Positions 17,640 to 26,265 of a DNA stretch of 64,000 nucleotides are shown one piece after another. The stretch covers positions 124,001-188,000 of the forward strand of contig NZ_RXLO01000001.1 in the NCBI RefSeq assembly GCF_003958645.1, read 5' to 3'. The translations under genes were made by a program, and so were the position numbers. Position 1 is the first letter of the stretch. Each line of letters begins with the position of its first letter. The DNA comes from Chitinophaga rhizosphaerae. Lineage in GTDB: Bacteria; Bacteroidota; Bacteroidia; Chitinophagales; Chitinophagaceae. Under the pieces are notes generated by a model. That model saw only the letters and a list, made by a program, of their open reading frames with translations. It was not told where the DNA came from and ran no database searches.

Positions 17640-18527
17640 ATGAGAACATGCCTGCTGACGGTCCTTTGTGCCTGTATTTTCCTTTCTTCGGCGAAAGCCC
17701 ACGATCCCCGGACGGAAATTCCCTTCCAGGTAACGGCATCCGGCCACATCCTCCTGAAAGCGACGGTGAGCGGGGTGGAAGGGAATTTCATCTTCGATAC
17801 CGGCGCCGGCATCACTGTCTTTACGAAGGCTTTTTTCGATAAACTGAAGAATACGCAGCGGGAAGACGGCGGATATGTGGGCTTCAGGGCCACGGGTGAG
17901 CGGCTGGACATTGATCTGTACCGGGTGCGCGACGTTGCCTTCGGCCCATTGAAAAAAGCGGAAGAGGAAGTGAGCTTCCTGGATGCCAACCTCGGCGGGA
18001 TCGATGGGATCATAGCGGTTAAATTGCTGGAAGACCAGCCTTTCACGATCGATTTTACGCAGAACGTCCTCCGGTTCGAGAATAGACAAACCCTCGCGTC
18101 GATCCGGAAGTCGGCGAAAATAGTGCCGCTTCAGCTGGAGCAATCCCGCAATCATTCGCTCACGCTGTTCGCGTATTTCCAGGTGAACGACAGCCTGCGC
18201 CTGCAATGCTCGCTGGACAGCGGGGCGGGGAAAGACGTATTCCGCCTCAACGCCAAATACCTCGGCCGGCTGAACGTTGACGTTTCGGATACGGCACGGG
18301 TGCGGAAGGTGGAGCGGAAGAGCGAATTCAACGAAAATTTCAGGTCGTCCATATACATCACGGAATTGCGGAATCTCGCTGTGGACGGGGAGCCGTCTGT
18401 CCGGACAGGGCCGTTCGGTGCGCAGCTGGTGGAGGGTTTGATATACGACGGCATTATTTGGATCAGCTGGCTGGGCCGGAAAATAACGTTTGATCTGGGG
18501 GCACCGGCGCTGCTGGTGCGGAACTAG
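17640..18527 (+). CDS. Secreted retropepsin-like aspartic protease
   Basis: Predicted exported protein of 295 residues with a signal peptide ending at SSAKA (residue 20). Two catalytic-type motifs are visible: FDTGAG with Asp at 53 and LDSGAG with Asp at 193, each inside hydrophobic beta-strand contexts, and each half has a later loop of the GIDGIIAV or GLIYDGIIWISWLG kind. Families of this kind in Bacteroidota usually pair one or two DTG lobes and belong to the aspartyl protease clan. With two motifs the polypeptide may form both lobes itself, as pepsin does. Target protein unknown. The promoter element at 17618 places the start at 17640. Confidence 0.75.
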   Translation: MRTCLLTVLCACIFLSSAKAHDPRTEIPFQVTASGHILLKATVSGVEGNFIFDTGAGITVFTKAFFDKLKNTQREDGGYVGFRATGERLDIDLYRVRDVAFGPLKKAEEEVSFLDANLGGIDGIIAVKLLEDQPFTIDFTQNVLRFENRQTLASIRKSAKIVPLQLEQSRNHSLTLFAYFQVNDSLRLQCSLDSGAGKDVFRLNAKYLGRLNVDVSDTARVRKVERKSEFNENFRSSIYITELRNLAVDGEPSVRTGPFGAQLVEGLIYDGIIWISWLGRKITFDLGAPALLVRN

Positions 18528-18589
18528 GGGGATTTTCGTTCTTGTTGGGGATTAGACAATAAACATATTTACATTAGACTCCTTGTAAC

Positions 18590-19105
18590 ATGCGCTTTAT
18601 GCTAAAGCTGCGTAGCTGGCTTTTTATGCTGATTTTGATCGCTCCGGTTTCGATTTGGGGTACTTCGTGGTATCTGCCAGTGCAATTCATGGTGGCATTG
18701 GGGCTTTGGGGAAGCTGGGGGTATGCGTTTATGCGGTTCGCCCAAAACACGGATGTTCCCGAATTGGAAAGCAGGCTGGAGAATTGCCGGGAGGCCATGC
18801 CGCTGTGGGTTTCGTCATTGGTTATGCTGGTTGTATCGATGTTGTTTTTTGATCCGCCCAGAATATTGTCGGGCATGCGTATCGGGGGATTGATGGCAGG
18901 AGGGAGCGTGTTGCTGGTGGCGCATGTGTATATTTCCTGGCAGATCGCGCATGTGCTGGCGGTGTTGTCCGGGAAGCCGGAGCAATGGATAGGTTGGTTG
19001 TTAGCCGTGGCTACGGTTTTGCCCATTCCTATTTTCGTTCTGGGGAAAGTGAATATCATGTACCGGCAAACCATTGATCAGGCAAAGCGGCGCGATGTCA
19101 TGTAA
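18590..19105 (+). CDS. Small integral membrane protein of unknown function
   Basis: A 171-residue protein with about four to five hydrophobic segments (around 9-25, 30-47, 71-88, 97-117 and 130-148) and a basic C-terminus (RQTIDQAKRRDVM). A short acidic loop (NTDVPELESRLENCREAMPL) separates the first and second halves. I do not recognise the family. An ATG at 18599 is an alternative start. The gene stands alone between the protease and a secreted unknown; nothing in the context suggests a role. Confidence 0.55.
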   Translation: MRFMLKLRSWLFMLILIAPVSIWGTSWYLPVQFMVALGLWGSWGYAFMRFAQNTDVPELESRLENCREAMPLWVSSLVMLVVSMLFFDPPRILSGMRIGGLMAGGSVLLVAHVYISWQIAHVLAVLSGKPEQWIGWLLAVATVLPIPIFVLGKVNIMYRQTIDQAKRRDVM

Positions 19106-19148
19106 AAAGATGCGGAAATGAAAGTTCTCAGGTCGATGGCGGGCTTGT

Positions 19149-19156
19149 TATATTTG
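19149..19156 (+). promoter_or_regulatory. Promoter -7 element TATATTTG
   Basis: Exact match to TAnnTTTG, 133 bases before the secreted-protein gene at 19289. No clear -33 TTTG at the usual distance. Confidence 0.4.
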
Positions 19157-19288
19157 CCGTTACCAGTTTTTGGAAAAGAAAAGAAAATGCGATAATTTCA
19201 GTGAGGTCAGTTAGCCCGAATGCTGACGGCAGTGAACACGGATTGTAACCCTTTTTACCCTTATTCTTTACCCAATTAATGATTCGTT

Positions 19289-19771
19289 ATGAAAAGATTA
19301 ATCCTGTTGGCCTTATTCAGCGCAGGCTGTTATTTTTCGCATGCGCAGACGTTAGCTGAAACTCCGCGCCCTGGGGCAGCAGAGGCGGTTTGTCCGGCCC
19401 CGTCGACGGAGGGGATCAAAGTCATTAAAAACGGCTCCTGCGTATCCGGTCCTACGTTCGATGTAGGGCTGGCAGATTATTATGCAACCAGCCCCACCAG
19501 CGCGTGCAGCATTTTAGCCGCCCGGAACATCACGGAAGTGGAATGGCAGGTGTATCCCTCGGGTTCGGCGACGTATTCCATTGCCTGGAACACGGGTGTT
19601 TTCTATTGCAGCGGGCTGAACTCGGGTTTCAGTCTGACCTTCAACCCTTCAGACCCGAACCTGCCGATCACTTTCCTGTTCCGGATCAAGAACAGTTGCG
19701 GGCAGTGGAGCGACTGGAGCGCTGGATTTGCGGTGTTTAAGAACAGGTGCGGGAGTGGGGGAATGGAATAA
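19289..19771 (+). CDS. Secreted cysteine-containing protein of unknown function
   Basis: A 160-residue protein with a signal peptide (MKRLILLALFSAGCYFSHAQ). The mature part has six cysteines (in CPAP, GSCVSG, SACSIL, FYCSG, NSCGQW and NRCGSG), enough for disulfides in the periplasm or outside. Aromatic strands such as VEWQVYPSGSATYSIAWNTGVFY suggest a small beta-sandwich. No family recognised. A strong hairpin terminator follows 20 bases after the stop. Confidence 0.6.
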   Translation: MKRLILLALFSAGCYFSHAQTLAETPRPGAAEAVCPAPSTEGIKVIKNGSCVSGPTFDVGLADYYATSPTSACSILAARNITEVEWQVYPSGSATYSIAWNTGVFYCSGLNSGFSLTFNPSDPNLPITFLFRIKNSCGQWSDWSAGFAVFKNRCGSGGME

Positions 19772-19790
19772 TCGTTCCTATCGATGCAAT

Positions 19791-19822
19791 AAAAAAAACC
19801 GTTGAGATGCAACGGTTTTTTT
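19791..19822. terminator. Bidirectional terminator between secreted protein and tRNA-Lys
   Basis: AACCGTTG and CAACGGTT pair around a 5-base loop with A-run and T-run on either side, so it can end the plus-strand gene and the minus-strand tRNA. Confidence 0.8.
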
Positions 19823-19828
19823 ATTGGG

Positions 19829-19901
<73 letters not shown>

Positions 19902-19968
19902 GGAATGAGTGGCTGCAAATGTAATAAAAAATTAATCAAACGGCAAAAAACACCGGAAAGACCTGTAT

Positions 19969-20451
19969 TTACGCCAATTTAAAGATCAATTCCTCGATCT
20001 CGGCCTGACGGGCATTTGCGAAACCTTTATCGGTGCCGATCATACTGAATCCGCATTTTTCCAATACTCTGCGCGAACCCACATTATCAAATGCGACCCT
20101 TCCAAAAACGGGCCTCGTGGTTTCGATGGCCAATAATCGCTTGAGCGCTTCGGTGGCATACCCCTTGCCCCAATGCTGGCGGTCCAGCCAATAAGTGATT
20201 GCTGCATCGCCATGCATGATAAATTTAGCCATGCTGCCGACAATGGTTTCCCCGCTTAAAATCGTCTGCATGTTGATGGCCGGGTCGGCCAAATGCTTTG
20301 CATATTTTTCAAGATAGGCGGGTTTATCCGTTGGGTCTTTGGAGGTAAATGCCGCGAGGAAATTGGCTTCTTCGTTTAGCTGGAACCGGAAGAAGGATTC
20401 CAGGTCGGCCAGTACCGTGGGCCGAATCACTATTTGACTATAATGTGTCAT
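19969..20451 (-). CDS. GNAT family N-acetyltransferase (RimJ/RimL-like)
   Basis: A 160-residue acetyl-CoA dependent acetyltransferase. The acetyl-CoA loop reads HWGKGYATEALKRLL at about 93-107, preceded by ITYWLD and followed by NVGSRRVLEKCGF near 125-137, the usual order in the RimJ/RimL branch that modifies amino groups of proteins or small molecules. The start at 20451 is the only one that includes the first strand (IVIRPTVLADLESF). Monocistronic; substrate unknown. Confidence 0.85.
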   Translation of the reverse strand: MTHYSQIVIRPTVLADLESFFRFQLNEEANFLAAFTSKDPTDKPAYLEKYAKHLADPAINMQTILSGETIVGSMAKFIMHGDAAITYWLDRQHWGKGYATEALKRLLAIETTRPVFGRVAFDNVGSRRVLEKCGFSMIGTDKGFANARQAEIEELIFKLA

Positions 20452-20845
20452 TTCGATTCAATTGAACGCGTTGCGGAAAGTTTTTTTGCAATTGGTTTCT
20501 GTATTAATCTACGTTAATTATTTGGGATAATCTGGCTGTCGGTATGAATGCTTATGCTTGGATACTTATCATTGATCGGGAATGTATTTCAGCGAATTCG
20601 TCGTTGGGAACGCAATGTATAAGATCTGTGAAATGATGGATCCGGATGTAGGGTTGGATTCTGAAATCATTGCCTGTATTGTGTTTACGGGATATTTTTT
20701 AACGTACGGTTAACATGGCCGGTTGGGTGCGTGTCTTATTTTGCGCATTCTTTGTATGCTATTAATGATGCCATCAATCTTCCTATGACTAGAATGCAAG
20801 TATTTCGTCGTGTTACATTATGAATCTGTTTAACTCTCCGGTAAT
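20452..20845. other. Gene-poor stretch with no recognised feature
   Basis: Nearly 400 bases, AT-richer than the surrounding DNA, without a frame that has coding character. I see no RNA, repeat or clear promoter in it. Confidence 0.5.
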
Positions 20846-21223
20846 ATGTGCCTGCCAATTTTTCGTAGCGTCCATCATGCGATCAGTGATGATCATAAGC
20901 GGATAGAAGTAAAGTTTTCCCGTCAATTGCGCAAAAAGCGTGTGCGCGCCTGCTATCATAGCGTTCGGTTGCTTGCTATGTTGCTATTTGCCATGCTGAT
21001 GTTTTTATGGATGGTGCCGCCGCAAAGCCTTTTTGCCAGCGCACCCGCTCCGCTCGGCGTGCGCATTGCCAGGTCTTTTTATGATACCCATATCGCAGGA
21101 CAGGTGCTGGTCATTCTGGCTTTTTCAACCATCCTGTGGCCGGTCCAACGCATTATGCAGGATCTTTTTGCCATGTACGCCATCGCCCGGAAAAGGGCTT
21201 TTTACAGAAAAAGGGCCGCATAA
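20846..21223 (+). CDS. Hypothetical two-span membrane protein
   Basis: A 125-residue frame with two hydrophobic segments at about 41-57 and 84-101, a strongly basic first third (RQLRKKRVRACYHSVR) and a basic tail (RKRAFYRKRAA). Not recognised. The start is uncertain because the first 35 residues look less coding-like than the rest. It sits in the AT-richer patch and may be lineage-specific. Confidence 0.4.
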   Translation: MCLPIFRSVHHAISDDHKRIEVKFSRQLRKKRVRACYHSVRLLAMLLFAMLMFLWMVPPQSLFASAPAPLGVRIARSFYDTHIAGQVLVILAFSTILWPVQRIMQDLFAMYAIARKRAFYRKRAA

Positions 21224-21700
21224 ATGCCATTTTTACAACTAAGCTGTTATAACAACTATTGCCCGTTTTTGACACACAAGTTTGTATTTTTCGTCGTTTT
21301 GATCGCTTTCCTTTTTGCTGTTTCGTTTTTGCAACTTTTATTTAGTTACGAGGTTGTTAACCAATCTGATAACTCCATGTTAGGTGAAGGAATATTCATT
21401 AATTGCGTTTTTAATTCACCCGTTCAAAAGATCTGCAAGCAATTGATATTGAATGTACGATACGGAACTTGCATGCAGCGAAAAATAATTACGCTAACTT
21501 ATGGAGATCATAATCAGGCGCATTCGCGGTAACCCTGTTGATTTTATGCCAACCAGTAACAATTGCGGAATCAACAGTATTGAAAGAATGCGCTGCCGGC
21601 ACGGCCCCAACACATCATCGCCCCCTGAAACCCGGCATAACCATTTTCTTTATAAACAAAACTCCTGTGCGCTTTTTCGGGAGAATAAATCAAACCAACC
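21224..21700. other. AT-rich gap before a membrane protein gene
   Basis: About 480 bases with lower GC than its neighbours. A frame from 21224 to 21532 overlaps the previous stop but has no coding character beyond one hydrophobic run. I see no RNA gene, repeat or convincing promoter. Confidence 0.4.
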
Positions 21701-22297
21701 ATGAAATATTTTTGGCTTCTATCCTGCCATTCGATTGTAGTGCTATTCCTGATGCTGTTTACACTGAACGCCGAAATGAATTTTCCCGATACTTTCTCTA
21801 TCAACGCACCCGTCCTCGGTCATTTTGCCTTGGTGCTGGACTGGTTCACCCTCACCATGGGTGCCCTGATTTTCGGATTCGGCATCCTGGTTACCAACCG
21901 TTTTTGCTATAACCTGCTTTTCAGATTGAAATTACCCGCCAGCTTCAGCAACGATATCGGGCTGCTGGTGGCCATGTTCCTGAAATACATCATCCCCATG
22001 GCACTCGTCGTCTTCCTGGAATTCAATGGAGAATCGGTGATGCTGGACATGCCCGTCACTTACACCTGTTTTCGCATATTCATGTCGCTTTCCCTGTTAT
22101 TTGATGTGCTGGTATATACTTTTAAGTACAATGAATTGTCGCACGTTACCGTTAGGATCGGCAAGCGGGACTTCGTCTATCCCTGCAAGAAGATATACAA
22201 CCTGCTCACTTTCCTGCTATGGTCGAATTTCGTAGGTACTATTTTCTGGATGTGCAAGCAGAAGTATGAGACCGTAAAGCAACACCAATCGCGTTAA
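21701..22297 (+). CDS. Hypothetical four-span membrane protein
   Basis: A 198-residue protein with hydrophobic segments at about 5-22, 41-63, 84-107 and 125-143, and a further one near 170-188. Charged residues at the ends (RIGKRDFVYPCKKIYN, KQKYETVKQHQSR) suggest cytoplasmic loops. No family recognised. It is monocistronic, followed within 100 bases by an unrelated soluble protein gene. Confidence 0.55.
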   Translation: MKYFWLLSCHSIVVLFLMLFTLNAEMNFPDTFSINAPVLGHFALVLDWFTLTMGALIFGFGILVTNRFCYNLLFRLKLPASFSNDIGLLVAMFLKYIIPMALVVFLEFNGESVMLDMPVTYTCFRIFMSLSLLFDVLVYTFKYNELSHVTVRIGKRDFVYPCKKIYNLLTFLLWSNFVGTIFWMCKQKYETVKQHQSR

Positions 22298-22385
22298 CGT
22301 CGCATTCCGGGACGGGCCGGACAGGGGTGAAATCTGGCGGTTTATTCGTAAATTGGGACTATCCCGATTAGCTTATATCCCGAAT

Positions 22386-22874
22386 ATGCCTCAACTGAAA
22401 GAAGACATCACCGCCTGCTCCGAATGGATCGTTCAATGCTTCGGCAGTATCCAGCTCCTGCTCGATTATTCGCTGGACAGTATCGTCCATATCGACGGAT
22501 TCCTGCAGAAAAATATCGTAGATGCGCAACCGGTACCCGATTCGGTGTTGGCATCGAATTTCGGACAGATATTGTTCGGCCTGGGCGCCTATCTCGGTGA
22601 AACGATCATCCGCCACGTTCCCGGCGCGGTTTGGGTGCTGGAGAATGCCGACCCCCGGGGGGAGATCAATGCGGTCGTCCGCTTCCCCGACGGGGCGCAG
22701 ATCTGGCCCATGATGAAGATCATCAAACGCGCGCAAAACGGTTTCGAAGCGTCCGTGTATCCTTATGCGTACGAACTTACGAAGTCATACACGAACGGTA
22801 CGTTCAACGCCGCGTTCTGGCAGATCTCGCCGCGGGAAGCGCCGGGTAAAAGGCCGTGGTATAAATTCTGGTGA
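22386..22874 (+). CDS. Hypothetical soluble protein
   Basis: A 162-residue, probably cytoplasmic protein starting at the ATG at 22386 (an upstream in-frame GTG-like start would add unlikely residues). A stretch reading LFGLGAYLGETIIRHVPGAVW at about 67-87, then VVRFPDGAQIWPMMKIIKRAQNG, resembles a pattern common in uncharacterised bacterial proteins in which a helix with GxYLGE is followed by strands. I do not assign a family. No signal peptide or membrane span. A strong terminator follows. Confidence 0.6.
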   Translation: MPQLKEDITACSEWIVQCFGSIQLLLDYSLDSIVHIDGFLQKNIVDAQPVPDSVLASNFGQILFGLGAYLGETIIRHVPGAVWVLENADPRGEINAVVRFPDGAQIWPMMKIIKRAQNGFEASVYPYAYELTKSYTNGTFNAAFWQISPREAPGKRPWYKFW

Positions 22875-22887
22875 GATCATAAAATTG

Positions 22888-22924
22888 AAAACGCCCGTGG
22901 GACCCTTGCTCCACGGGCGTTTTT
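22888..22924. terminator. Bidirectional terminator between convergent genes
   Basis: ACGCCCGTGG and CCACGGGCGT form a 10-bp stem around GACCCTTGCT, flanked by an A-run and a T-run. It serves the gene at 22386 and the minus-strand dehydrogenase ending at 22941. Confidence 0.85.
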
Positions 22925-22940
22925 ACTATCTGCTGTATGG

Positions 22941-24209
22941 TTATTTCTTTGCGATGCGGTATAGCCGTCCCTGGTCGGTTACGGCATACAGTGCGCCATC
23001 CTTCCCTTGCGTGATATCGCGGAAACGCTGGCCTTCCCCTGCAAGAATGCGCTCTTCGCCCACCACTTTATTGTTCTCGATAACGATCCGCGCGATGTGC
23101 GTGCTGCTCAGGCCGCCGATGAACAGGTTGTTCTGCCATTCGGGGATGTCGGTGCCGCTATAAAACGTCATGCCGCTGGGGGAGAGCACGGGGTCCCAAT
23201 AGTAAACGGGTTGCTCCAGACCCTGCTTTTGCTGGATGCTGTCGCCGATCTTTTTGCCGCTGTATTCGAGGCCGTAAGTGATGGTAGGCCAGCCGTAATT
23301 TTTGCCGGCTTCCACACGGTTCAGCTCGTCGCCGCCACGGGGACCGAACTCCGTTTCCCAGAGATCGCCGGTAACGGGGTGGAACGCGAGGCCCTGAACG
23401 TTGCGATGGCCGTAAGAATACAGCTCGGGACGGGCGTTGCTATTGCCGGCGAATGGATTGCCTGCTGCAGGTTGTCCGTCTTTCGTGATGCGGACGATCT
23501 TGCCCAGGCCGGATTTGAGGTCCTGCGCCTGCGGGCGCGTAGCCAGGTCGGAGCGTTCGCCGGTGCTCACGAGGAGATGGCCGTCTTTGTCGATGAGGAT
23601 GCGGCCACCGTAATGGAGGGTGCCGTCGTATTCAGGCGTGGCGCGGTAAATAACGGTGGCGCCTTCGATCTTCTTTTCGTCGGCCGACAATTTGCCTTTG
23701 GCAACCGCCGTGAGCGTGCCGCCGGGGCGCTGTTCGGAAAATACCCAGTACACCATGCGGTTGCTGGCGAAGTCGGGATCCACGCGCAGGCCGAGCAGGC
23801 CGCCTTGTCCGTTGGAGTTCACGGCCGGGATGCCGGTAATGGCGTCGCTGAGTTTGCCGTCCGTAGATGCGATCCTCATGGTACCGGTCTTTTCGGTGAT
23901 GAGCAGGCGGCCGTCGGGCAGGGAAGTGATGCCCCAGGGTTTGCTGAGGCCTTCGGCCAGCACTTTGCCTTCGTAGGGCGTTTGGGTTTTTACACCGTTG
24001 ATCCGTGTTTGTCCTTCAAACGCAGGCTTATAATCGGTGTTGGCGGCCGTGGTTTCCACGGGCGGCATTTTTGTGGTGTCTGACGAGCCAGGTTGCGCGG
24101 TGCTGTCCTGGTTCGTGTTCCCGGAAGTGCCCTGGCCGCAGGATGCGATCACCACGGCTCCGCCTACGCAAAGCGCGCGCAGGAAATGGGGAGTCGGATA
24201 GATGTTCAT
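22941..24209 (-). CDS. PQQ-dependent sugar dehydrogenase (aldose dehydrogenase, YliI-like), lipoprotein
   Basis: Oxidises aldose sugars in the periplasm using PQQ as cofactor in characterised relatives. The 422-residue protein has a lipoprotein signal (VVIASCGQG, Cys near 24), a Thr/Ser/Pro-rich linker to about residue 65, then a six-bladed propeller. Family motifs seen: LSKPWGITSLPDGRLLITEKTG, GQGGLLGLRVDPDF, GGRILIDKDGHLLVSTGER, YSYGHRNVQGLAFHP, WETEFGPRGGDELNR and KNYGWP. Monocistronic. Whether the organism makes or imports PQQ cannot be judged here. Confidence 0.9.
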   Translation of the reverse strand: MNIYPTPHFLRALCVGGAVVIASCGQGTSGNTNQDSTAQPGSSDTTKMPPVETTAANTDYKPAFEGQTRINGVKTQTPYEGKVLAEGLSKPWGITSLPDGRLLITEKTGTMRIASTDGKLSDAITGIPAVNSNGQGGLLGLRVDPDFASNRMVYWVFSEQRPGGTLTAVAKGKLSADEKKIEGATVIYRATPEYDGTLHYGGRILIDKDGHLLVSTGERSDLATRPQAQDLKSGLGKIVRITKDGQPAAGNPFAGNSNARPELYSYGHRNVQGLAFHPVTGDLWETEFGPRGGDELNRVEAGKNYGWPTITYGLEYSGKKIGDSIQQKQGLEQPVYYWDPVLSPSGMTFYSGTDIPEWQNNLFIGGLSSTHIARIVIENNKVVGEERILAGEGQRFRDITQGKDGALYAVTDQGRLYRIAKK

Positions 24210-24317
24210 ATTTGAATGATTTGCTTGGAAAATCGGTGCTTAAATATAACATAAGTAGTCAAGATTACACGCAATTCTCCTGCCGTTCATGTATCTCCAT
24301 TCCCGGGAAGGCGTTTT

Positions 24318-25715
24318 TCAATGCCAGCAATCCACGTGTTGGGATTCCCCTTCCGGCAATAAGTATACACAACAGCCGGTGAGTAGCAGCAGCAGGATAT
24401 CGAGTCCCATGGCCGGCAGATATGCCTGGGTATGGCTGTGCCCGGCCTGCACCAGGCTGAAGAAAACCCCGCCGCAAATGCTCACCCCCAATGCTACGGC
24501 GATCTGCTGGATGGTGCTGTACGTCCCCGATGCCGCGCCCGACAGCTCCGCCGGAATGCGCTTCATAGCCATGGTGAGCATAGACGGCAGTACCGTTCCG
24601 CAACCCATCCCGTATAAAAACAGCACAGGCAGCAGGGCGGTGATTCCAGGTCTCTCGCCGGCGAACAGGTACATATGCATCAGTAGCATGACGATCATGA
24701 GCAAAACGCCCGCCAGCAATACCTTTTTACCATATTTTCCCAATAGCCGCATGGCGATCATGGAAGCCAGCACATATCCGATCCCCTGGGCTACGAACAA
24801 TAGTCCGGTTGCCGTGGCGCCCAATCCCAGGCCGGTTTGCAATAGAACGGAGTGGATGAGGAAATACGAATCCTGGACCATAAAGTAACAAAGCGTGGCG
24901 CAGAGCGCGATCCGGAAATCGGGAATCGCGAACAGCCGCAATTGCATGAGCGGCTCCGATTTCCGGCGCTGTAGCCAGATGAAAGCGGCCAGGATAGGGG
25001 CGGATGCGCCCAGTACCCCGAAGCACCACAGCGGCCAGCCCAACTCCCGCCCCTGGATGAGCGGGAACACGAGGCACATCAATCCCGCTGTGAGCAGCCC
25101 TACGCCGGCCACATCGAAGCGGGCGCGGGGTGCGAGGGGCGTTTCCGGGAGCTTGCGCCAGGCCAGCACCGCAGCCAGTGATCCGACGGGCAGATTGATG
25201 AGGAAGATAAGCCGCCATCCTGCCACGGCCGTATCCAGGTCCGGGATGATCCCACCCAGGAATTGCCCGATCACAGATGCCGCCCCGGCGATGGTCCCGT
25301 AAATACCCAATGCGCGGATGCGCTCGTGGTGCCCGGGGTACAGCACATGCACGAGTGCGATGCTTTGCGGTACGAGCAGCGCCGCGCCCACGCCCTGCAC
25401 GAACCGCGAGAAGTTAAGCTGCAACGGCGTGCCCGCCACCCCACAGAAGCAGGACGCAATGGTGAACAGGAGCATCGACCATACGAAAATGCGCTTCTTG
25501 CCGAACCGGTCGCCCAGCCGCCCGCCCAAGATGAGGAACGACGCATATCCCAGCAAATACATGGCGATCACGAGCTGCATGTCTGCATCGCTGCCGTTCA
25601 GTCCGGTGCGGATGGAGGGCAGCGCCACGTTCACGATGAAAATATCGATAACGGCCAGAAAGACGGCCGAGGAAATGATGGCCAGCCTTAATCCGTCTGA
25701 TGTCTGTCTTTTCAT
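24318..25715 (-). CDS. MFS drug exporter of the DHA2 (EmrB/QacA) type
   Basis: Inner-membrane proton-driven exporter of 465 residues, with about 13-14 hydrophobic segments, in the length range of 14-span DHA2 exporters. Motif A of MFS is visible near residues 60-76 (GGRLGDRFGKKRIFVWS), and the helix-5 motif C area reads GAASVIGQFLGGII. The gene is divergent from an HxlR regulator with a 76-base intergenic region, a common arrangement in which the regulator controls the exporter. Substrate unknown. Confidence 0.88.
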   Translation of the reverse strand: MKRQTSDGLRLAIISSAVFLAVIDIFIVNVALPSIRTGLNGSDADMQLVIAMYLLGYASFLILGGRLGDRFGKKRIFVWSMLLFTIASCFCGVAGTPLQLNFSRFVQGVGAALLVPQSIALVHVLYPGHHERIRALGIYGTIAGAASVIGQFLGGIIPDLDTAVAGWRLIFLINLPVGSLAAVLAWRKLPETPLAPRARFDVAGVGLLTAGLMCLVFPLIQGRELGWPLWCFGVLGASAPILAAFIWLQRRKSEPLMQLRLFAIPDFRIALCATLCYFMVQDSYFLIHSVLLQTGLGLGATATGLLFVAQGIGYVLASMIAMRLLGKYGKKVLLAGVLLMIVMLLMHMYLFAGERPGITALLPVLFLYGMGCGTVLPSMLTMAMKRIPAELSGAASGTYSTIQQIAVALGVSICGGVFFSLVQAGHSHTQAYLPAMGLDILLLLLTGCCVYLLPEGESQHVDCWH

Positions 25716-25750
25716 TATTCGTTACCTTTAAACCGCCAAATTTCAGGCAG

Positions 25751-25763
25751 CTGCGGCCCGCAG
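25751..25763. promoter_or_regulatory. Inverted repeat, possible HxlR operator
   Basis: CTGCGG-C-CCGCAG is a perfect 6-bp inverted repeat with a one-base spacer in the 76-base gap between the divergent exporter and regulator genes. Position fits an autoregulatory operator. Confidence 0.4.
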
Positions 25764-25791
25764 GCAAGTAGTTCAACGAAAGATACCGGGT

Positions 25792-26205
25792 ATGAAAAAA
25801 GATACTAATGAGGAAAATGGCGCCTTTGCGGTAAATGCCGCATCCGCGCAATTGCTGGAAAATAACTGTTCCATGACACTGGCCATGCAGGTGATCGGTG
25901 GAAAATGGAAATTATTGCTGCTGAACGCCATCCGGAAAGAGTGCCCCATGCGGTTCGGGGAACTGCGCAAAAAGATGATCGATATCACCCATGCCACGCT
26001 CACCGCACAATTGCGCGAACTGGAGGCCGACGGGGTCATTGAAAGAAAAGTCTATGCCGTATCGCCCCCGAAAGTGGAATATAAACTGTCGGCGCTGGGC
26101 AAGCAGCTCATCCCCGTGATGCAGGCGCTGTGCGATTGGGGAGACGCTTACCGGCAGCGCGATAGCGGGTTAGCGGCGCGTGCAGAAGAGGGGACCGCCG
26201 AATAG
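25792..26205 (+). CDS. HxlR family transcriptional regulator
   Basis: A 137-residue winged-helix regulator. The HxlR core is clear: a Cys in NNCSMTLAMQVIGGKWKLLLL (about 25-45), then MRFGELRKKMIDITHATLTAQLRELEADGVIERKVY and the wing VEYKLSALGKQLIPVMQALCDWG. Residues 1-20 and the C-terminal 15 are variable. Family members often respond to quinones, aldehydes or oxidants through the N-terminal Cys, here Cys-28. The divergent exporter is the likely target. Confidence 0.92.
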   Translation: MKKDTNEENGAFAVNAASAQLLENNCSMTLAMQVIGGKWKLLLLNAIRKECPMRFGELRKKMIDITHATLTAQLRELEADGVIERKVYAVSPPKVEYKLSALGKQLIPVMQALCDWGDAYRQRDSGLAARAEEGTAE

Positions 26206-26265
26206 ACGCGCGCTCGTCCCGGCCGCACCTCCGCGGCGGCTTTGCCGGCAAAGGTGTATCGATCA

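Noticed and set aside
21224..21532. 102-residue frame in the AT-rich patch
   Set aside because: Overlaps the previous stop and shows one hydrophobic run but no coding style or start context.
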